The notes: generated by a model not told the origin, from the sequence alone. A DNA stretch of 64,000 nt from Massospora cicadina (GCA_022478985.1 JAKSZP010015868.1:124001-188000); one strand, 5' to 3'. Positions 21,911-34,771 are shown, counted from the first letter of the stretch. Numbers and translations: made by a program.

Positions 21911-23340
21911 CTCAAAAAAAAAGATGGATCAATTCAAAACATAGTAGACTACCAGAAACAATATATTTTACCTAAAAAATTCCTATCTGATACCCCACAT
22001 TGTTAAATCATTAGACTTCTTGAGAGATGCACAATATTTCTCTGCTATGTATTTAACCTCCAATTATTGGCAGCTTGAGCTGCCACAGGAGGAACAGGAG
22101 AAGTGCTCTATGATAACCACTCAGGGTCTACACCAACTTATGAGGAAGCCGAAGGGCTGTGTAACACCCCAGAGATGTTCCAGCGGGTATGGATAGTATT
22201 TACAGAATAAAAAGAATCCTGCACGTTGGTGTATTTTGATGAATAAAAGATTTTCTTTCAAAACCTTACGGAATATCTGCAACTCTTAAAAGAATTGTTC
22301 CAATGGTTGGCCAAAATAGATTTGAAGACAAACCCCAGAAAGTGTGATTTCTTCTGAAAGAAAATTGAATATCTGGGGTTTGTCAATGACAAACAAAGCT
22401 TATGGCCTCAGCCTGCTAAATTTGAACTAATCTAAAAAATCTGGACAAGTAGTAGGTAAGATATTAAAATATTCCTAGGAATGGTTGGCTAAACCACACG
22501 TTTGTAAAGAATTTTTACTAAAGTAGGTGAGCCATTATTTCATCTTTTTAAGACTGGGGTATAGTTCAAATGAACGGCGAATTACCAACTGGACTTTGAT
22601 CATCTAAGTCTATGTCTCACCTTAGCGCCAACCTTGATGTACCCAGATTCTAAAAAAACTGTTCATTATTCAAATAGACGCCTTGCTCACCGCCATAGGG
22701 TTGGTGTTGTCCCAACTCAATTATGATGGAGTAAACCATATAGTAACTTACTTTAATCTGACCTTGAATGTGCATAATAAAATCTAATTGACAACTAAAA
22801 AAAGAATTTTTGGCTGTCATCTATGCTTGTAAACCATTTCACATAAACATTCAAAAGGTACACTCTACAGTGATAATGGATCATTTATGACTACGCTTGC
22901 CACCAAACTTGAAGATCTGGAAGGTCAAATAGCCAACTGGGCATAGAAGTTACAAGCATAAGATTTTGATGCTTACCATCGCCCTGGCACCAAGCACAAA
23001 ATATGGCTGGCCTATAACAGTTGCCAACAGTAGCTTTTCTGGCTGATAGGGATGATGAAAGGTGTGAAAAATGATAACTCAGAAATATGGTAATGGGCAT
23101 GAAGAGGTTCAGCGCAAATAAGAAAAACTGAGTAGGATAACCTATATTAGGGAAGAAATAATTATAAGATCATTGATGAACAAACCGTTGCATTTCCTTG
23201 GACCATATAGTGGACTGACTTGAGTATTGTGGCCCAAAAGGCGACTGGGCATGGCCGATTTAAGAAATGCCTGAAGAGGTTTGATCCCAGTGTTAATGGG
23301 ATTCCATGTCATCTGATGCTCACGAGACTCTAAGCTATTG
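21911..23340 (+). pseudogene. Element B reverse transcriptase C-part and RNase H
   Basis: Plus-strand reading resumes at KKDGSIQNIVDY. It continues with AQYFSAMYLTSNYWQLELPQEE, FDE near the polymerase YxDD position (22230s), FQWLAKIDLKTNPRKCDFF and KIEYLGFVNDKQ. RNase H follows at about 22670-22960 with QIDALLTAIGLVLSQLNYDG, TKKEFLAVIYACKPF, then TLATKLEDLEGQIANWA. From there to 23340 the sequence is broken linker. All catalytic parts are disrupted by stops. Confidence 0.75.
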
Positions 23341-24316
23341 TTAATAGTGTCAAGTGGAGGCGTCTTATTGGAAGGTCACCTCTTGTCAACTAGTTAAGAC
23401 TAACTTCACATAGCATACAGTCTCTTTTAACGTCGTGGTCCTTTTGACCAATACCTCTGATCAGTCTAAATATATAATTTTAGCTATAGATCGCCTCACT
23501 AAGTGGGTGGATGTAAAAGCAGTCAGAAATTTAGGGGCTTCTACCACCTCCAAATCTAATTTGGAAGGTATTTACTGACATGGATGCCCCATTTCTACTG
23601 ACTGACAATGAGACCAATTTTAAATTCCAGAAGATTTTTAGGCTATATGATCCAATGGGCATACATTGGGTATTGTCTACGCCCTATCACCCAGAGACAA
23701 ACGACAATGTCAAGTGGGTGAATGGTACACTTGTAGGTTTTCTGCGTAAGTTAATAACTGGTAAGGCATCCAGTTGGAACCTATTCTTTATCTTCCACAT
23801 ATTTGCATATAACATCGCATATCACTCGCCACATGGCACTCCCCAATTGTGTTACTTCATGATAAGCAACCATCTCTGTCTACACTTTTTTATAATCATG
23901 TTTCAAATGAGAGTATGAGCCCCAGTCAATATTTGGATAAGCTCACAAAATTTATATTCAGCTTTAAAGCTCTGTTTATTTTACTGTTTTGACATGGAAA
24001 ATTAAAGCTCAAACGCCGGGATAATAAGGACCGCCAGACTTTACCTACATTCAGCATAGGAGAGTTAGTATAGTACCATATTAATCATGGTGTTTGGAGG
24101 ACTAGCAAGATAGCATCGACTTAGAAGGGCCCTTAAGAGATCATAGATATGATGTCAGCTAATGCATATACTTTAAATAATCCACTAAGGGTTACTTGTT
24201 CAATCGTGTGCATGCTATGTTTCTTGAATGCACTTCTCACAATCTGGCCTCTTGGCCTCAAGCTCTCAAAAATTCATTGGACCCACACTCAACTATATTT
24301 AACTGATGTTTGGTCA
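23341..24316 (+). pseudogene. Element B integrase
   Basis: Plus-strand remnant. LAIDRLTKWVDVKAV (about 23480) is from the first part of the DDE core. The open frame 23580-23918 contains LTDNETNFKFQKIF, then STPYHPETNDNVKWVNGTL, where the usual Gly-Gln/Val-Glu part is altered (D-N-V-K), so the catalytic Glu appears to be Lys. The C-terminal domain reads LPTFSIGELV and HINHGVWRTSKIAS near 24030-24120. It would insert element cDNA. It is broken. Confidence 0.75.
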
Positions 24317-24328
24317 AGTGGGGGGTAA
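24317..24328 (+). other. Polypurine tract of element B
   Basis: AAGTGGGGGGTAA directly before the 3' LTR. It is the expected plus-strand primer. Confidence 0.65.
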
Positions 24329-25165
24329 TATTTCAGTTGGTTTGACCAACCATCAGCTAATGCAATATTTAGCTGATAGTTAACTTCACTAATTCTTAGA
24401 AGAAAGATTTGATGTTATAGGAAATCTAGAGCGCGTGAACCTCAACTTCTTAAGGAGTCGCCAAAGTTTTAGTGAATTACTTTTGGTGCTCTCACATTGG
24501 CACCATGGAATTACAAATATGGCGGATTAAACCCCATAACCCCCAGGCAATTTCTATCTCCTTGATCTAGTACTTATGTTGGCTCTTGGCCTTGGAGGAT
24601 TAGATCTGCTTCTGCTACTATATATTTATCCTCAATTTTGTCCCCTCACACCTGCGAAAAATTTTCATTGGGAGGACTATACTTATCTTATCAATTCGCC
24701 AGAGTCTTAATTGCTGTTGGTTTATAATGACTAAAATGGAAATACCCCAAGCTTTGATGATTCGCTCTCCAAACATTAGTTAACTAATCACCCTTCTAGT
24801 CTACCATTGTGAGTGCAGCTTAGTATACAGGAATAGAACCAATAGGAACTCTAGTGGGAAGAGCATATCTCAGTAGAATTTCCAATGTTACAAGTCCCTT
24901 TTTTAAACATCGTTGAAGGCAAAACTTTATTAGACTAGACCCTTATACAAGCTTAGAAGCCTGTGTCAGTATTCATTGCTACATGATTCTTCTATTTAAG
25001 TAATATTAAAACCCTTTGCTCAATCTAGTACTAAAAAAACCCTTTGCTGGACAAGTTGTCCTTTTTATTAGGATTGATAAGGTCGCTATCCTCTTACAGT
25101 ATCTTGTAAGTTTATTAGTGGATACCTGTGCACCAAATTTTGACGCCTTAGTGACAAAAATAACA
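24329..25165 (+). repeat. 3' LTR of element B
   Basis: Partner of 10030-10843. It is bounded on the left by the polypurine tract; the right border near 25165 is approximate. Beyond it the gag of element A resumes on the minus strand, which supports B as an insertion. I could not establish a convincing 5-bp target duplication. Confidence 0.75.
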
Positions 25166-25169
25166 GGAG

Positions 25170-26048
25170 CGCCTACCTCTCACAGGAGGTGCACTCTGAC
25201 CAACCTCACATGGCAGAGTGACTTGTGTTTAGGGTTGCACCATATGAGCAGGTTTAAAGATGGAAACAGATACAGGAGTGGCCATGGGGTCATTGGGGAC
25301 TCTTTCTGCCAATCTATGGTTGGGAGATCCTCAGTAGTCAAGACTTGAGGCTTCAACAAAGTTCTATGGATAGTCTTAACTGTATGGAGATCTGCAACTT
25401 CTAATAAAGCCTCCTTTATATCATGAAAATGCTGGAAGTAGCTTTTCATAGAGATAGTATGCCTTACTAAGTAAGGGTGAGAAGTTAAGGTAATCATAAT
25501 GACAGCAACAGCGTCCTCATGAGGTACATTTTTGTGACTAACGGTGGCTGATTTTCACTGTAGAACTGATAAATAGAGGTGGCAACTGATTCTCCCTTTT
25601 TCATGCTAAGAAAAATAAAGGCCTGCTATATTTACTTAAACTCTGCATTGAGCCAAATTACTCAATAAGCGCTTCCTTAAACTCTGCTCAAGTACTAAGG
25701 GTGTCCATATAAGGAACCATTACCTCTTGGGCGATGTGACTAAGGCTTGGGAGGATGTGATTATTTTCTGGTGATTGGTCGTCCCTTCCTTGAAAGATTC
25801 ATAGATGAAGAGAAACGAGGCAATGCTACCCTCACTTGGGGTAAACTTATCTCTAAAGGGGGGTTTTATAGATATCAGGAGCGCTTATATGAGAAACTTT
25901 AGAGGGGCACCATTGAAGAATCTCATGGCGTGACAAGGTGAGCTAGTTGCTTTTCTAAAGCAGCTATCTTTGGATCATTTTCAACAGAGAGATTAGGAAG
26001 GCTACAAAACTAAACGTCCTCCATTTCAGTAATAGATTATGGTTTACA
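25170..26048 (-). pseudogene. Element A gag, N-terminal and capsid part
   Basis: The minus-strand frame 25180-25497 reads SYFQHFHDIKEALLEVADLH, clearly homologous to YFHTIQDIKEALIDVADFH in the gag of element E. It ends in a degraded zinc knuckle (WCNP, KHKSLC) near 25215-25250. The remaining 500 bp toward the primer site holds the broken capsid and coiled-coil part. It is separated from its C-terminal linker (9251-10029) by element B. Confidence 0.7.
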
Positions 26049-26050
26049 GA

Positions 26051-26070
26051 ATCCCCTGTAGTGAGCACCA
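26051..26070 (-). other. Primer binding site of element A
   Basis: On the minus strand TGGTGCTCACTACAGGGGAT, identical to element E's site. Three bases separate it from the LTR end. Confidence 0.85.
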
Positions 26071-26073
26071 CTT

Positions 26074-26835
26074 GTTAAAATCCTAGCACTTTGATGCTCA
26101 CAAATGCTTTTGGCACAGGATTTCAACAATATAGTAGATGCTTGAGTAAAACTTTAACCGCAGTTATAGAATTTAAAGAAAAAATAACCACAAATAGATT
26201 TTTATTATAATAATTTTATTTTTAAAATGGGACCGAAGTAATCCCTTATCAAAATGTTGACTCCAAGTATTTAAGGTAAATGAAGGATAGAAATGAGGAA
26301 GTGAGATAATTATAGTAGGCAGAGGGTAGCTCAAATATAAGATAAATGACAATTTGACCTATTTTACTCTCAAAAATCTTCTCACTTTGATAGGGCTTGT
26401 TTTATGGGTTGGGTTGACAGCAGGGATGACAGACCCATTCAGTGACAATTTCATGGAATCTAGCAATTTAACATCTTGAGAATATATTCATCGCAGCCAT
26501 TTACTGGGAGTAAAAAGGAGTTAATTGGTGGGTGAACTATTTCACACTCCGAAACCCCCTTCAGGTCTATAAAAAGGTGTGGTTTTTCTTTAGACTGTAT
26601 AACTAACTTTACATTGATGCGTGGATGGACTTCAAAGTCAGTTCATCTTCTCTGCTATGGGTTCAGCATATCCTTAGTAACTAAATCCGAGATATCTTCC
26701 AGGGGGCTAGGAGTAAAATCATTACTCTAGTTTAAACAATTTCACCAAGTATTAGACTGAAGATTAATAGTAAAATCTAAGCTATTCTTCACCAGGACAT
26801 TATTCTTAACTAGATGAGTGTTTGTTTGTCTGACA
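26074..26835 (-). repeat. 5' LTR of element A
   Basis: On the minus strand it runs from TGTCAGACAAAC at 26835 to GGATTTTAACA at 26074, TG...CA bounded. Partner of 2020-3087. It lacks the SINE found in that copy, giving the pre-insertion site near 26233-26255. Beyond 26835 the protease of element K begins, so A is inserted in K. Confidence 0.8.
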
Positions 26836-27917
26836 CTACCTCAAATTTTTTCATATCTGTATCTAATAAGTATATCATAATGATTGTTGTCTAGAGCAGC
26901 TACAAGGGAAGAATTTTTAAATTTGCTAAATTTATATAAGGCAGAAATGAGTATGCCCCTATCACCTTGGTGTTGTTCAGATCAGCGGTATTATACTCTT
27001 GAGTGTATTCAGAGTCTGGGACGAGCTTAATAGCCTTGATGAGTCAGTATAATTAAGTTTATAGATGATACCATATCCAAAATAGCCATAACTTGGACCT
27101 TTTATATTACTACTTCCACTTTGGTAATGGTTCCTCCTAACTTTAAAGGAAAGGCTAACACCTATTTAAGGAGTAACATTGCATTGGGCTTTTGGGAATT
27201 ATCAGATACCTCTTATTTCTTAAGAAGAATGTGGACGCTTGAGATGGTTTAGATCAACAAGTTAAGGTAATGATCAGTATCACTGACTGTATCAATTATC
27301 ATGGGACACCCACTAAAATGGTTGAGGAAAGTGTCTTCATGAACCTGGGTGTCGCCAATATTTTAGCGCTTTAACATTCAGGAATAGAAAACTCAGCGGG
27401 TAAACCTAAAATGTATTAACATGTGTCCTCATGACACCTTCAGAGTCTTCATTGTGTTCAATTTCAATGCAATTGAGATGAACGATTAGCAATATTTCAC
27501 TCTCCATTTTTTGGTCAGTTGGATTTATAGGTACCTGACCCTAATTTATCTCTCTTTCCCTACTCATAGAGAGCAGAGTTCTTCTTTAAGCACATATCAT
27601 TGGTATGGTTATTCTTCTTGCAGTAGGTTTATAATGGATTTTCCTCATTATTAGGCTTCATTCCTCCACTGTGTACACTCTGGGTTTCTGTAGGCCTTTC
27701 ATGAAGTCTCCAGATTGTTTATGATAATTACATTGAGCAGGGCTTCTAAATGTCTAAGAGAGACTTGAAGTTTTGTTGGATGGACGTACATGCCTGGTAG
27801 GTCAGGGTTACTATGTAAACCAGAAATGACGGTAGCTATAGCATCATCCAGAGTAAGTATTTTTGAGGGAAAAGAATTTTGCCTCTGTCTAAAAATTAAA
27901 TGGATGGATTCAACCAA
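26836..27917 (-). pseudogene. Element K protease and gag C-terminus
   Basis: Minus-strand remnant of the oldest resolved host element. The frame 27699-27917 reads FPSKILTLDDAIATVISGL, homologous to LKSKILTLYDAVAAVLTGV in element E gag. A zinc knuckle near 27580-27640 reads TYCKKNNHTNDMCLKK, with the first Cys lost. The protease follows: AILDMVSS near 27080 (from the D-T-G motif) and ALDNNHYDILI near 26885. K therefore belongs to the same broad family as A and E. It stops where A has inserted. Confidence 0.7.
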
Positions 27918-28827
27918 TGATTATTGATAATTAGGAAAAAATAGGCCAACTTTGGCAGAATGACTTATCAAATGGATAGTGTGATTATTAGGTGATTGCT
28001 AGGTGTTGCTACCCAATTGGGTTGAGCCAAATCCAAGTATTTCGCCAAGATTGGAAGTTAGTATTGAGTGGGGAAATTGATGGCCTAAATTAGTTTAAGG
28101 ATCACCGGCAACTAATAGCAGAGGTGATCCAATTATGTAATTTATTATATGTTGGTGGAAACTGACAATCCTGAGTTTGAGGCGGCTAAGGATGTTTTCA
28201 GAACCTCATATATAATTGACTTTCACCTGAAAAAGCAATACCCCAAATTTCAATTAACGAAGAGTCAAATCATGCTGTCAGCAAGAAGCCGAGATTTACT
28301 AAGTTTATTAAGTGGATGATTTGATTTCCAGAACATAATAAATTGACTTGAAGGTCAAATCCAGTTTTGATGTTAATTTATATATAATTATTTATATGGT
28401 TCTACGATGACTCAAAGCCAAGGATGAGCCAAAACTAATTTGGACATCAGGAAGGACAGGGCTAGAGGATTGATCTAGGGAAGAGATAAGTGCAGCGAGA
28501 AAGAGTGTTTGCTGGATGGTCCTGCAATGAGCTGTTAGGTTGGTGGTGGGTGCAGTAGCCCTTTTGTAAATATAAATACCTGGCGCTTCCCTTTCATTAA
28601 ACATCTCCTTTTTCCCTAATCTTCCTCTTGATCAAGTTCATGTTTATTCTTATGGGTTGAGGTTTAGGCTGGGGGATCTCCAAATGGCGTGGGTGACACG
28701 CAAAGGGGTCAGCTGGTGCTGCTGGCCTTGTTGCCTAAGGTGAAATGGCAAGGGCCATCCAAACTTCATACTGGTTGGCCTTTCAACCAGCAGAGTCCAC
28801 TGTCACCGGAAAAGCGATTTTCTGACA
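27918..28827 (+). repeat. Solo LTR of the element F family
   Basis: Aligns in reverse orientation with the LTRs of F (44774-45855). Shared blocks include AGGATCACCGGCAACTAATAG, GGGAAGCGCCAG, CTTCATACTGGTT and the end TTTTCTGACA at 28827. It has no second copy, primer site or internal region, so it is a solo LTR inside the gag of element K, whose frame resumes on both sides. The left border is approximate. Its minus-strand frame at 28392-28604 is LTR sequence, not a gene. Confidence 0.75.
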
Positions 28828-29688
28828 GCCTCTATATAAAAACTCTCAGCATATTTGGCAAGAGTTTCATTTTAAGTGTATCATGATTCCCATAAAGAAA
28901 TCTTTTTCATACTCAGGCTCTGCTTTGACCTATATTTTTTGATGAGCGCATCCTTTAATTCTCTCCTAGTATGCAGTAAAAAAATGAGGCACCATAACTC
29001 TTTGGGCCATTTGGCTTTATCAAAACAAATATGCTTAGCCTTTTACAGATTGGTTACACCTTCCATTCAGCTTCATAGTTTTAAAGGTAATATGCAATCC
29101 TCCCTTATCCAGGTGTAAACTTGTCCTTGAACTCAGGTATAAAGGTAGTGGCATCCAGTCTGGTAATGACATGACTCAGGGACTTCAGATTTAGTTATCT
29201 GAGTTCTTACGTTGCTCTGTTCAACTTGAAATTCTAGTTGATGTATATGGTCCTGTAGAGGATTATGATGTTGCTCCATTTCCTACAGGTTAAATCTTGA
29301 AATAAGATCCAGCAGATTGATTCTTCTTTCCAGAATGAGTTTAAAATTCTATGAGTTCTTAATGCGGATATCCATATCATGAATTTGTTTGTGATTGGAT
29401 GTTAATAGGTTTGCAAAAGCTCGATCTCATCCTCAAATACTCCCATGCATCAAATCAAGTCCTCTTTTATCTCATTACATCCTGTGCTCTAAGGAGGCTT
29501 GTCAGCCTTAGGTTTTAATTCTTAAGTAAGAGTATTGCAGCATTTCTTGGCTTTATGAGGGTGTTAATAGACTTGGTCTATGTCCTCTTGTTTTAGTGAA
29601 ATTTTCCACTTAAGTCACTCTCCATTTTATTGAGTCGCTCATGATGAAAAGAGTAAACACCTGAGTTAAATAGTGTTAAGATTTTGTT
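28828..29688 (-). pseudogene. Element K gag, middle part
   Basis: A heavily stop-broken minus-strand stretch between the F-family solo LTR and element D. The right part is rich in Gln, Glu, Leu and Lys in the reading frames, like the coiled-coil gag of element E. The left part leads into the capsid sequence resumed at 27917. The assignment rests mainly on position within K. Confidence 0.5.
29684..29688 (+). repeat. Target duplication of element D, left copy (TTGTT)
   Basis: TTGTT directly before the D 3' LTR, matching TTGTT at 54375-54379. A perfect 5-bp duplication across 24.7 kb confirms D as one nested unit. Confidence 0.8.
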
Positions 29689-30339
29689 TGTAATAAAATT
29701 GGCGATATATTTTATACACGCCATAAGGTCTGCACAGGGTTGGGCCCACTGAGCAACGGACTGATAATATGAAGATTATTGGTCCTTGAAATAAAATTCT
29801 AAATTTTATATTTAACATGAAGTACTAGCTTCAAACACACCATTTTATTTAAAAATTGAATGGCAGATTTCTTCTGCTTGCAGTCCCATTCCTCCTACCC
29901 AAAACCTCCTCTTCTAGCCTTCTTGACACGTTTTATATATATGACTTAGGTATATTCTGGCCCTTTGGCTTAGACTATTCTTCATAGTCATGTTTTAATT
30001 GGTTTAGCCTCATAGTGAAGAGGCTCTGAAAAAATATATTATTATTGCATTCAACTTCAATTTATCAACTTAGTTTGAGGTGATTAATTCATATCATTGA
30101 AAGTTCTGCATCTCCTCATTGCCTTAGTTCAAGTCAATGTAATAAATATCTTTGTAAGTTCAACATCACCTTATCGCCTTGGTTCAAGTGATTAAGAAAT
30201 AATTTTATAAGTTCAACATTGCCCATTGCCTTAGTTTAAGGTGATTTTTTAAATATTCTAACACTCAGGTTTGACCAACTTTAACCAATCTTCTAAAGCT
30301 ATGTGAGGCTTATTGTCCAGTTTTATAAATTCCTCAACA
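29689..30339 (-). repeat. 3' LTR of element D with about 58-bp internal repeats
   Basis: Partner of 53668-54374. Shared blocks include AAGGTCTRCMCAG, GCCCACTGAGCAA, AACCTCCTCTTCTAGCCTTCTTG and GGCCCTTTGGCTTA. On the minus strand it starts TGTTGAGGAA at 30339, directly after the purine tract. About 30060-30250 holds roughly four diverged copies of a 55-60 bp unit containing CATTGCCTTAGTTTRAGG. Confidence 0.85.
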
Positions 30340-30350
30340 ATACCCTCTTG
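30340..30350 (-). other. Polypurine tract of element D
   Basis: On the minus strand CAAGAGGGTAT abuts the LTR start TGTTGAGG. Confidence 0.7.
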
Positions 30351-31500
30351 ATGGATGATAATTCACCTATTGCCTATATGATCAAAGTAAAATTCACATC
30401 TTTTGATTAATAATTTGATCAATCTCAGGGTCCTTGATAGTTTAGGCGTCAACAACCAATTCTCAATTACATCAAAAGGAGCAATCCAGATACTGGCCAG
30501 TTACGCTTTTTACCAAACCCGTGCTAGTCTTAAAATAAAACTATCTCTCTTTTTTTTAGTACTAGATGGTCCCAACCCAAGGGGGGATTCATCGTTGTAT
30601 AAAACTATCTCTCCTACTTTGAAATGTGCTAGGTCTCTATGCCATACCTTACTGGAAGCCTAATTCTTTATCTACTTGGCCAAGATGAAAGAGTACGCTT
30701 CATTTTGCAGTTTAATTAAAGTGTTTGTCAGGTTTGATCAAGTAGTATTGCGGATCCACTCTTCCAGTATCTTCTATGCAGGCATAGAGCAGTGCAGGTA
30801 TAGCTGGGTACCGTCCATATATTATCTAAAAGAGACTCTTAACAGTTAAAGAGTGATAGCTGATGCTGTAGGCAAAGATGGCGGTGGAAAGGAGAGAAAA
30901 CCATTATGCATGTCAATATATTACCAATTATAAAACTATGTTCACCAGGGTTCCATTAAACCATTTGACTATTGCATTAGATTTGGGGTGATATGGGGTC
31001 ATAAGAACCCCATGTATTGCTATCAGCTCATTCAGCTTTGGAATGATGTGAGAGATGAAGTTCATACCATTATTGTAAGGATGAACTGAGGGAAGCCATG
31101 TCACTGTATGATATTTTCTATTATTAACTTGGCCACAGTAACCATCCCCAATCCTGTATCACCTGTGCTTTGACCTATCTGGTCAAGTGATCAATCGCCA
31201 CCAGAAATTATTTGGAACAGTTTTATCCCATTGGCAGAAGTTGGCAACATCAATGGAAACTGTATGTCAGGCAAAATGTGGTTTCACTAGCCGATAATAG
31301 GTCTTCTGGAAGAATAGCATTTTACTTAACACTATTGACAGCAAAAAATTGTCTCAAGCATGTCAAAGTCCTTCTCTCCCAGTATTACTGAGGGCACAAC
31401 AATTTTAACATCTTTTTCAATTTGCCATGTCCTACTACATTTTGAGTGCTCATAATAATACTTGGCCAAGGCGAGTGTCTTGGAAATTCTTCTCTAGAAC
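30351..31500 (-). pseudogene. Element D integrase
   Basis: Minus-strand pol remnant. Around 30930-31030 it gives MTPYHPKSNAIVKWFNGTLV, the third-acidic-residue region of a DDE integrase, with the catalytic Glu apparently replaced by Lys. The C-terminal domain lies toward 30400. The HHCC and first catalytic Asp region, at 31100-31500, is badly decayed. A mini retro-insert sits in it at 30550. The order relative to RNase H and the LTR is normal for Ty3/gypsy. Confidence 0.7.
30550..30598 (-). mobile_element. Mini retro-insert, copy 2 (49 bp)
   Basis: A 49-bp insert in the D integrase between exact 15-bp copies of ATAAAACTATCTCTC (30535-30549 and 30599-30613). On the minus strand: ACAACGATGAATCCCCCC, then TTGGGTTGGGACCATCTAG, then TACT and eight A. 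It has the same length and design as the copy at 44924. Confidence 0.85.
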
Positions 31501-33390
31501 CTCCAATCCATTTGTACAACTCACCGTTCTGTTGGAAGGTATTAGCTCACATCACGTTTAATGCCTTTATAACGTGAGGTGATTCATTGTCATATCTTCC
31601 GCTGAGCATTTTGTCATACATTACATCTCTTAGATCCGCTGTAACATCAAGTGTTGGTACCCTCAATAAAAAATCTGCGTTCTGGTGTTTTACTACAGGT
31701 TGATGAAAGATTTCGAAGTCATAAGCCTGCAGATTGAGATCCATTGGGATAGACGCCCTTCATGCTCCCTGAGATTTTGTGAAAATCGTAATGAACATGA
31801 CTTGTTACTACTTTAAACTTACCTCCATGCAAGTACACCCTAAATTGCTTATATATATAGATTACTGCTAAGCATTATTGATTGGTCATGGTATAATGAA
31901 TTTTGTGGCAGTTCAGTCTCCAACTGTAATATGAAACAGGGTGCTTCTCCCCTGTGTCGTCTTTTTGGGATAGAAATGCCACAACAGCGGACAGAGAAGC
32001 ATTTATTTGAATGACAAACTACTTATCAAAATTTATTTAGTGTAGCATGGGTGCACTGATTAATGCCATCTGAAGCATGTTAAAGGCACATTTTCGACAT
32101 TTTGTCCATTTGAACATGGTATCCTTTTTAGTAAATTAAATAGCGGCCCCAATACAGCTGAAATCGGGGATGAAGCACCAGTGGTAACGAACCATCCCCC
32201 AAAATACCTGTATGTCAAGTTTACTGATCGGTTGAGTATTTTTCAGATGGCCTCCACCTTGGCCAGCTGAAAATTTAGCCCCTTCTTGTCTATCACAAAG
32301 CCTAGATATTCCAGCTGGTCTTTGAAGAAGTGGCATTTTCTAGGCTTGATTTATTTCTGGCATCTGTGAGCAGGCGAAATTCCTCAACCAAATGAATTAG
32401 ATGCTTGGAGAATGTTCAAGAGATGACATTAAATTTTTCAAAGTACACAAGGACACATGACATTACAGGTCACCGCGGATAGTTTCCATATCCCGTTAGA
32501 ACATAACTGGGGTTTTACACAACCCTTGAGGCATACGTGTCTGTTGGAAGAGCCCTTTGGATGAGATAATTGATCATATATCCTGTTCTGACATAGGCAA
32601 CTTGACTTTCCAATAACCTGATATCAAGTCCATCTCTGATAATAACAGGCTCCGCCCAAGAGATCTAGAGCATCATCGTTATGTGGTAATAGACAGCTAT
32701 CTTTTATGGCAATATTGTTGAGCTTCCAGTAGTCTAGTTTACCTAGTTGGTACCGTCCTTATTTTTACTTTTATGATAGGCGAAGCCCATGGACTCTTTG
32801 TTGTTTTTAGCATCCCTTGCTCTAGTAGCTTCCTAACTTTCAATAACTACTTCTTCAGCTTCTCTTGATTGGAGAATCAGCTGAGACTTAATGGGGTGAT
32901 TTACAGTGTCCAATAAATGAATACTCTCCAGGTGCAATCCAAATCATGATTGTTGATCATTAAAAAACTCCATATATTTGCTAATAAAGCATCTCCTGGA
33001 CCTTCTGCTCTTCTGATAACTCCATTAAGATTTTATGTGAAATTACAGGCATTACGCCAGACTGTGGTTTAGTTTGGAGAACAAGTCCAGATAATGACCC
33101 ATATTTCTGAAACTGAAGGGCCTTCTTAGCTGAGGTCAAGTGTAGATAAGCTACTATTTGATGTCAGCACCTACCATGGTTCTTTTTGTAGGTTCGCTAG
33201 TAAGAAATGGTTCACTTTGTGTGCTGGCAGTATAATACCTGGAGCCACATGGGGTCTATGTTGTGATTGCTGATAAGGCTCAGTAACCTCCAAAAAGAAC
33301 TAAGTATTTACGCTCTACACGGTGCTTACTATTACTTAATGGCCGAAAGGATGGATATATGGCTGGCGGCTCTGAGGTGCAGCCGTTGAT
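31501..33390 (-). pseudogene. Element D reverse transcriptase and RNase H
   Basis: Minus-strand remnant. Fingers and palm at about 32640-32740: KLDYWKLNNIAIKDSCLLP and DDALDLLGGA. Then GLFQQTRMPQGLCKTPVMF near 32500-32560, and the thumb FFKDQLEYLGFVIDKKGLNF at about 32270-32340 (frame 32136-32336). The end of RNase H reads LQAYDFEIFHQPVVKHQNAD in the frame 31547-31744. The polymerase would copy element RNA in the particle. It is broken by many stops, and the catalytic YxDD is not legible. Confidence 0.8.
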
Positions 33391-34771
33391 ATTCATATAT
33401 TGCTGGGGAAAGGCTGGGTCCTCTTTTTCAGTCGATGGTAATGAACTGGTATTTCGCCATCACTATATGCAAAGTTGAAATGTCCCATATGCATAGGATC
33501 CTTAGGCACTCCGCCTGGAGGCAAAATATTGGAATATGCTGCCCCAAAATTTTAAGGCCTCCTCCATTATATCAACAACAGCACCAAAGTGTCGCATAAA
33601 AGCGGTTCCAATTAACAGGTCATAATTACTGTTTGGTAATACTATCAAAAGAGCTACAACAGCAATTGACTAAACCACAAAGATAGCATACTGTACGCTC
33701 CCTCTGAGACTGCACTTTCAGTGTTAGAGGTCTCATACATTATTCAATTTCTACATTAGTTTTAATGCCAACTTTGCCACCAACTTAGTGGAAACTATAT
33801 TGACCGAAGCCCATACATATTTTAGTGTGGATTTGGGTTTTTGCCATAAAAAAGTTCACAGTATGTACACTCAGTAAAAGGAGAAATTTGACTGTTTAGT
33901 ATATGGACATTTAAGGAATCTTTTTCCCCCAAGGAATCTCATTATCCTCTCACTAACTTTAGGGAATTCTTTGATGATAGCGTCTACCAGGAAGGGATTT
34001 TAACTCCTTTTAGGAAAGGAACATTTAAAGATGGTCCAGATTCGTCTGGCAAAAGTTGGTAAAAAATGTGATAGGCGTAGGGCTTTGGTTGTTCCTGGGG
34101 TCTTCCTTCCTCCGCAGCCTTTGTTTGCCCATGTTAATACTTTTATCTATATAGCTGGCTGCTGATATTTGAACTTGTCATCGTAATGAGTGACTTTGAC
34201 TGGATATACTTTATCAGGTGTAGGTGTAAAAATTCAGTTGAGATAGCAGAGGTAGAGAGTATTTTCTCTACTCAGCTCCATCTTTTCCCTAGTAGTACTA
34301 GTCTTTCTGTACATAATGAACCTGACAGTTAGGGCAACTACATGCAAGGTTCCCATGGGACACACTCAAAATAATTTACCTCATAGGGCCTGCATCTTTA
34401 GTTATTATAAGATGGCCCAGGCTGATAAATGACTTTTGGTGGTCATAATAAGCAGGCTAAGGTCAAAAGTTGGGCTGCTGGTAGTTGCCATAAGCAGGTC
34501 CAGACCAGAAGTTAGACTGCTAGTGTAATTGATCTAAGGGCGAGGTGCATAGTTATAATAAGGTAGGGGTTAATAAGAGGAATGAAAACATGGCGAAATG
34601 ATTCGCCTAAATAAGAAGGCCTGGCGACAGCTGTTGGGGTTTCTGCACCATATTAAGTGAAGTAAAGGTGGTGAATAGATAACGCAAAAATTTGACAATA
34701 TTAAGCAGGATTACATCATCTTGCAAAACCAGAGCCATGGTATTTTAAAGTTTGCAGTATGGCTTCACTGC
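33391..34771 (-). pseudogene. Element D protease and gag C-terminus
   Basis: Minus-strand reading at about 33540-33650 gives NSNYDLLIGTAFMRHFGAVV, matching the YDMLIGTQFM motif of proteases in A and E. The Asp-Thr-Gly region near 33750-33850 is too broken to read. From there to 34771 is the gag linker and zinc-knuckle zone, rich in Tyr, Gln, Asn and Pro, interrupted at 34772 by element E. The upstream gag resumes at 39605. Confidence 0.65.

Noticed and set aside
10030..25165. A 5-bp target duplication GGTGC for element B
   Set aside because: The right-hand match lies about 20 bp past the likely LTR end, so the pairing is not supported.
28392..28604. 70-codon minus-strand frame resembling the 45052 frame
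   Set aside because: The resemblance is explained by both lying in F-family LTRs; no sign of coding selection.
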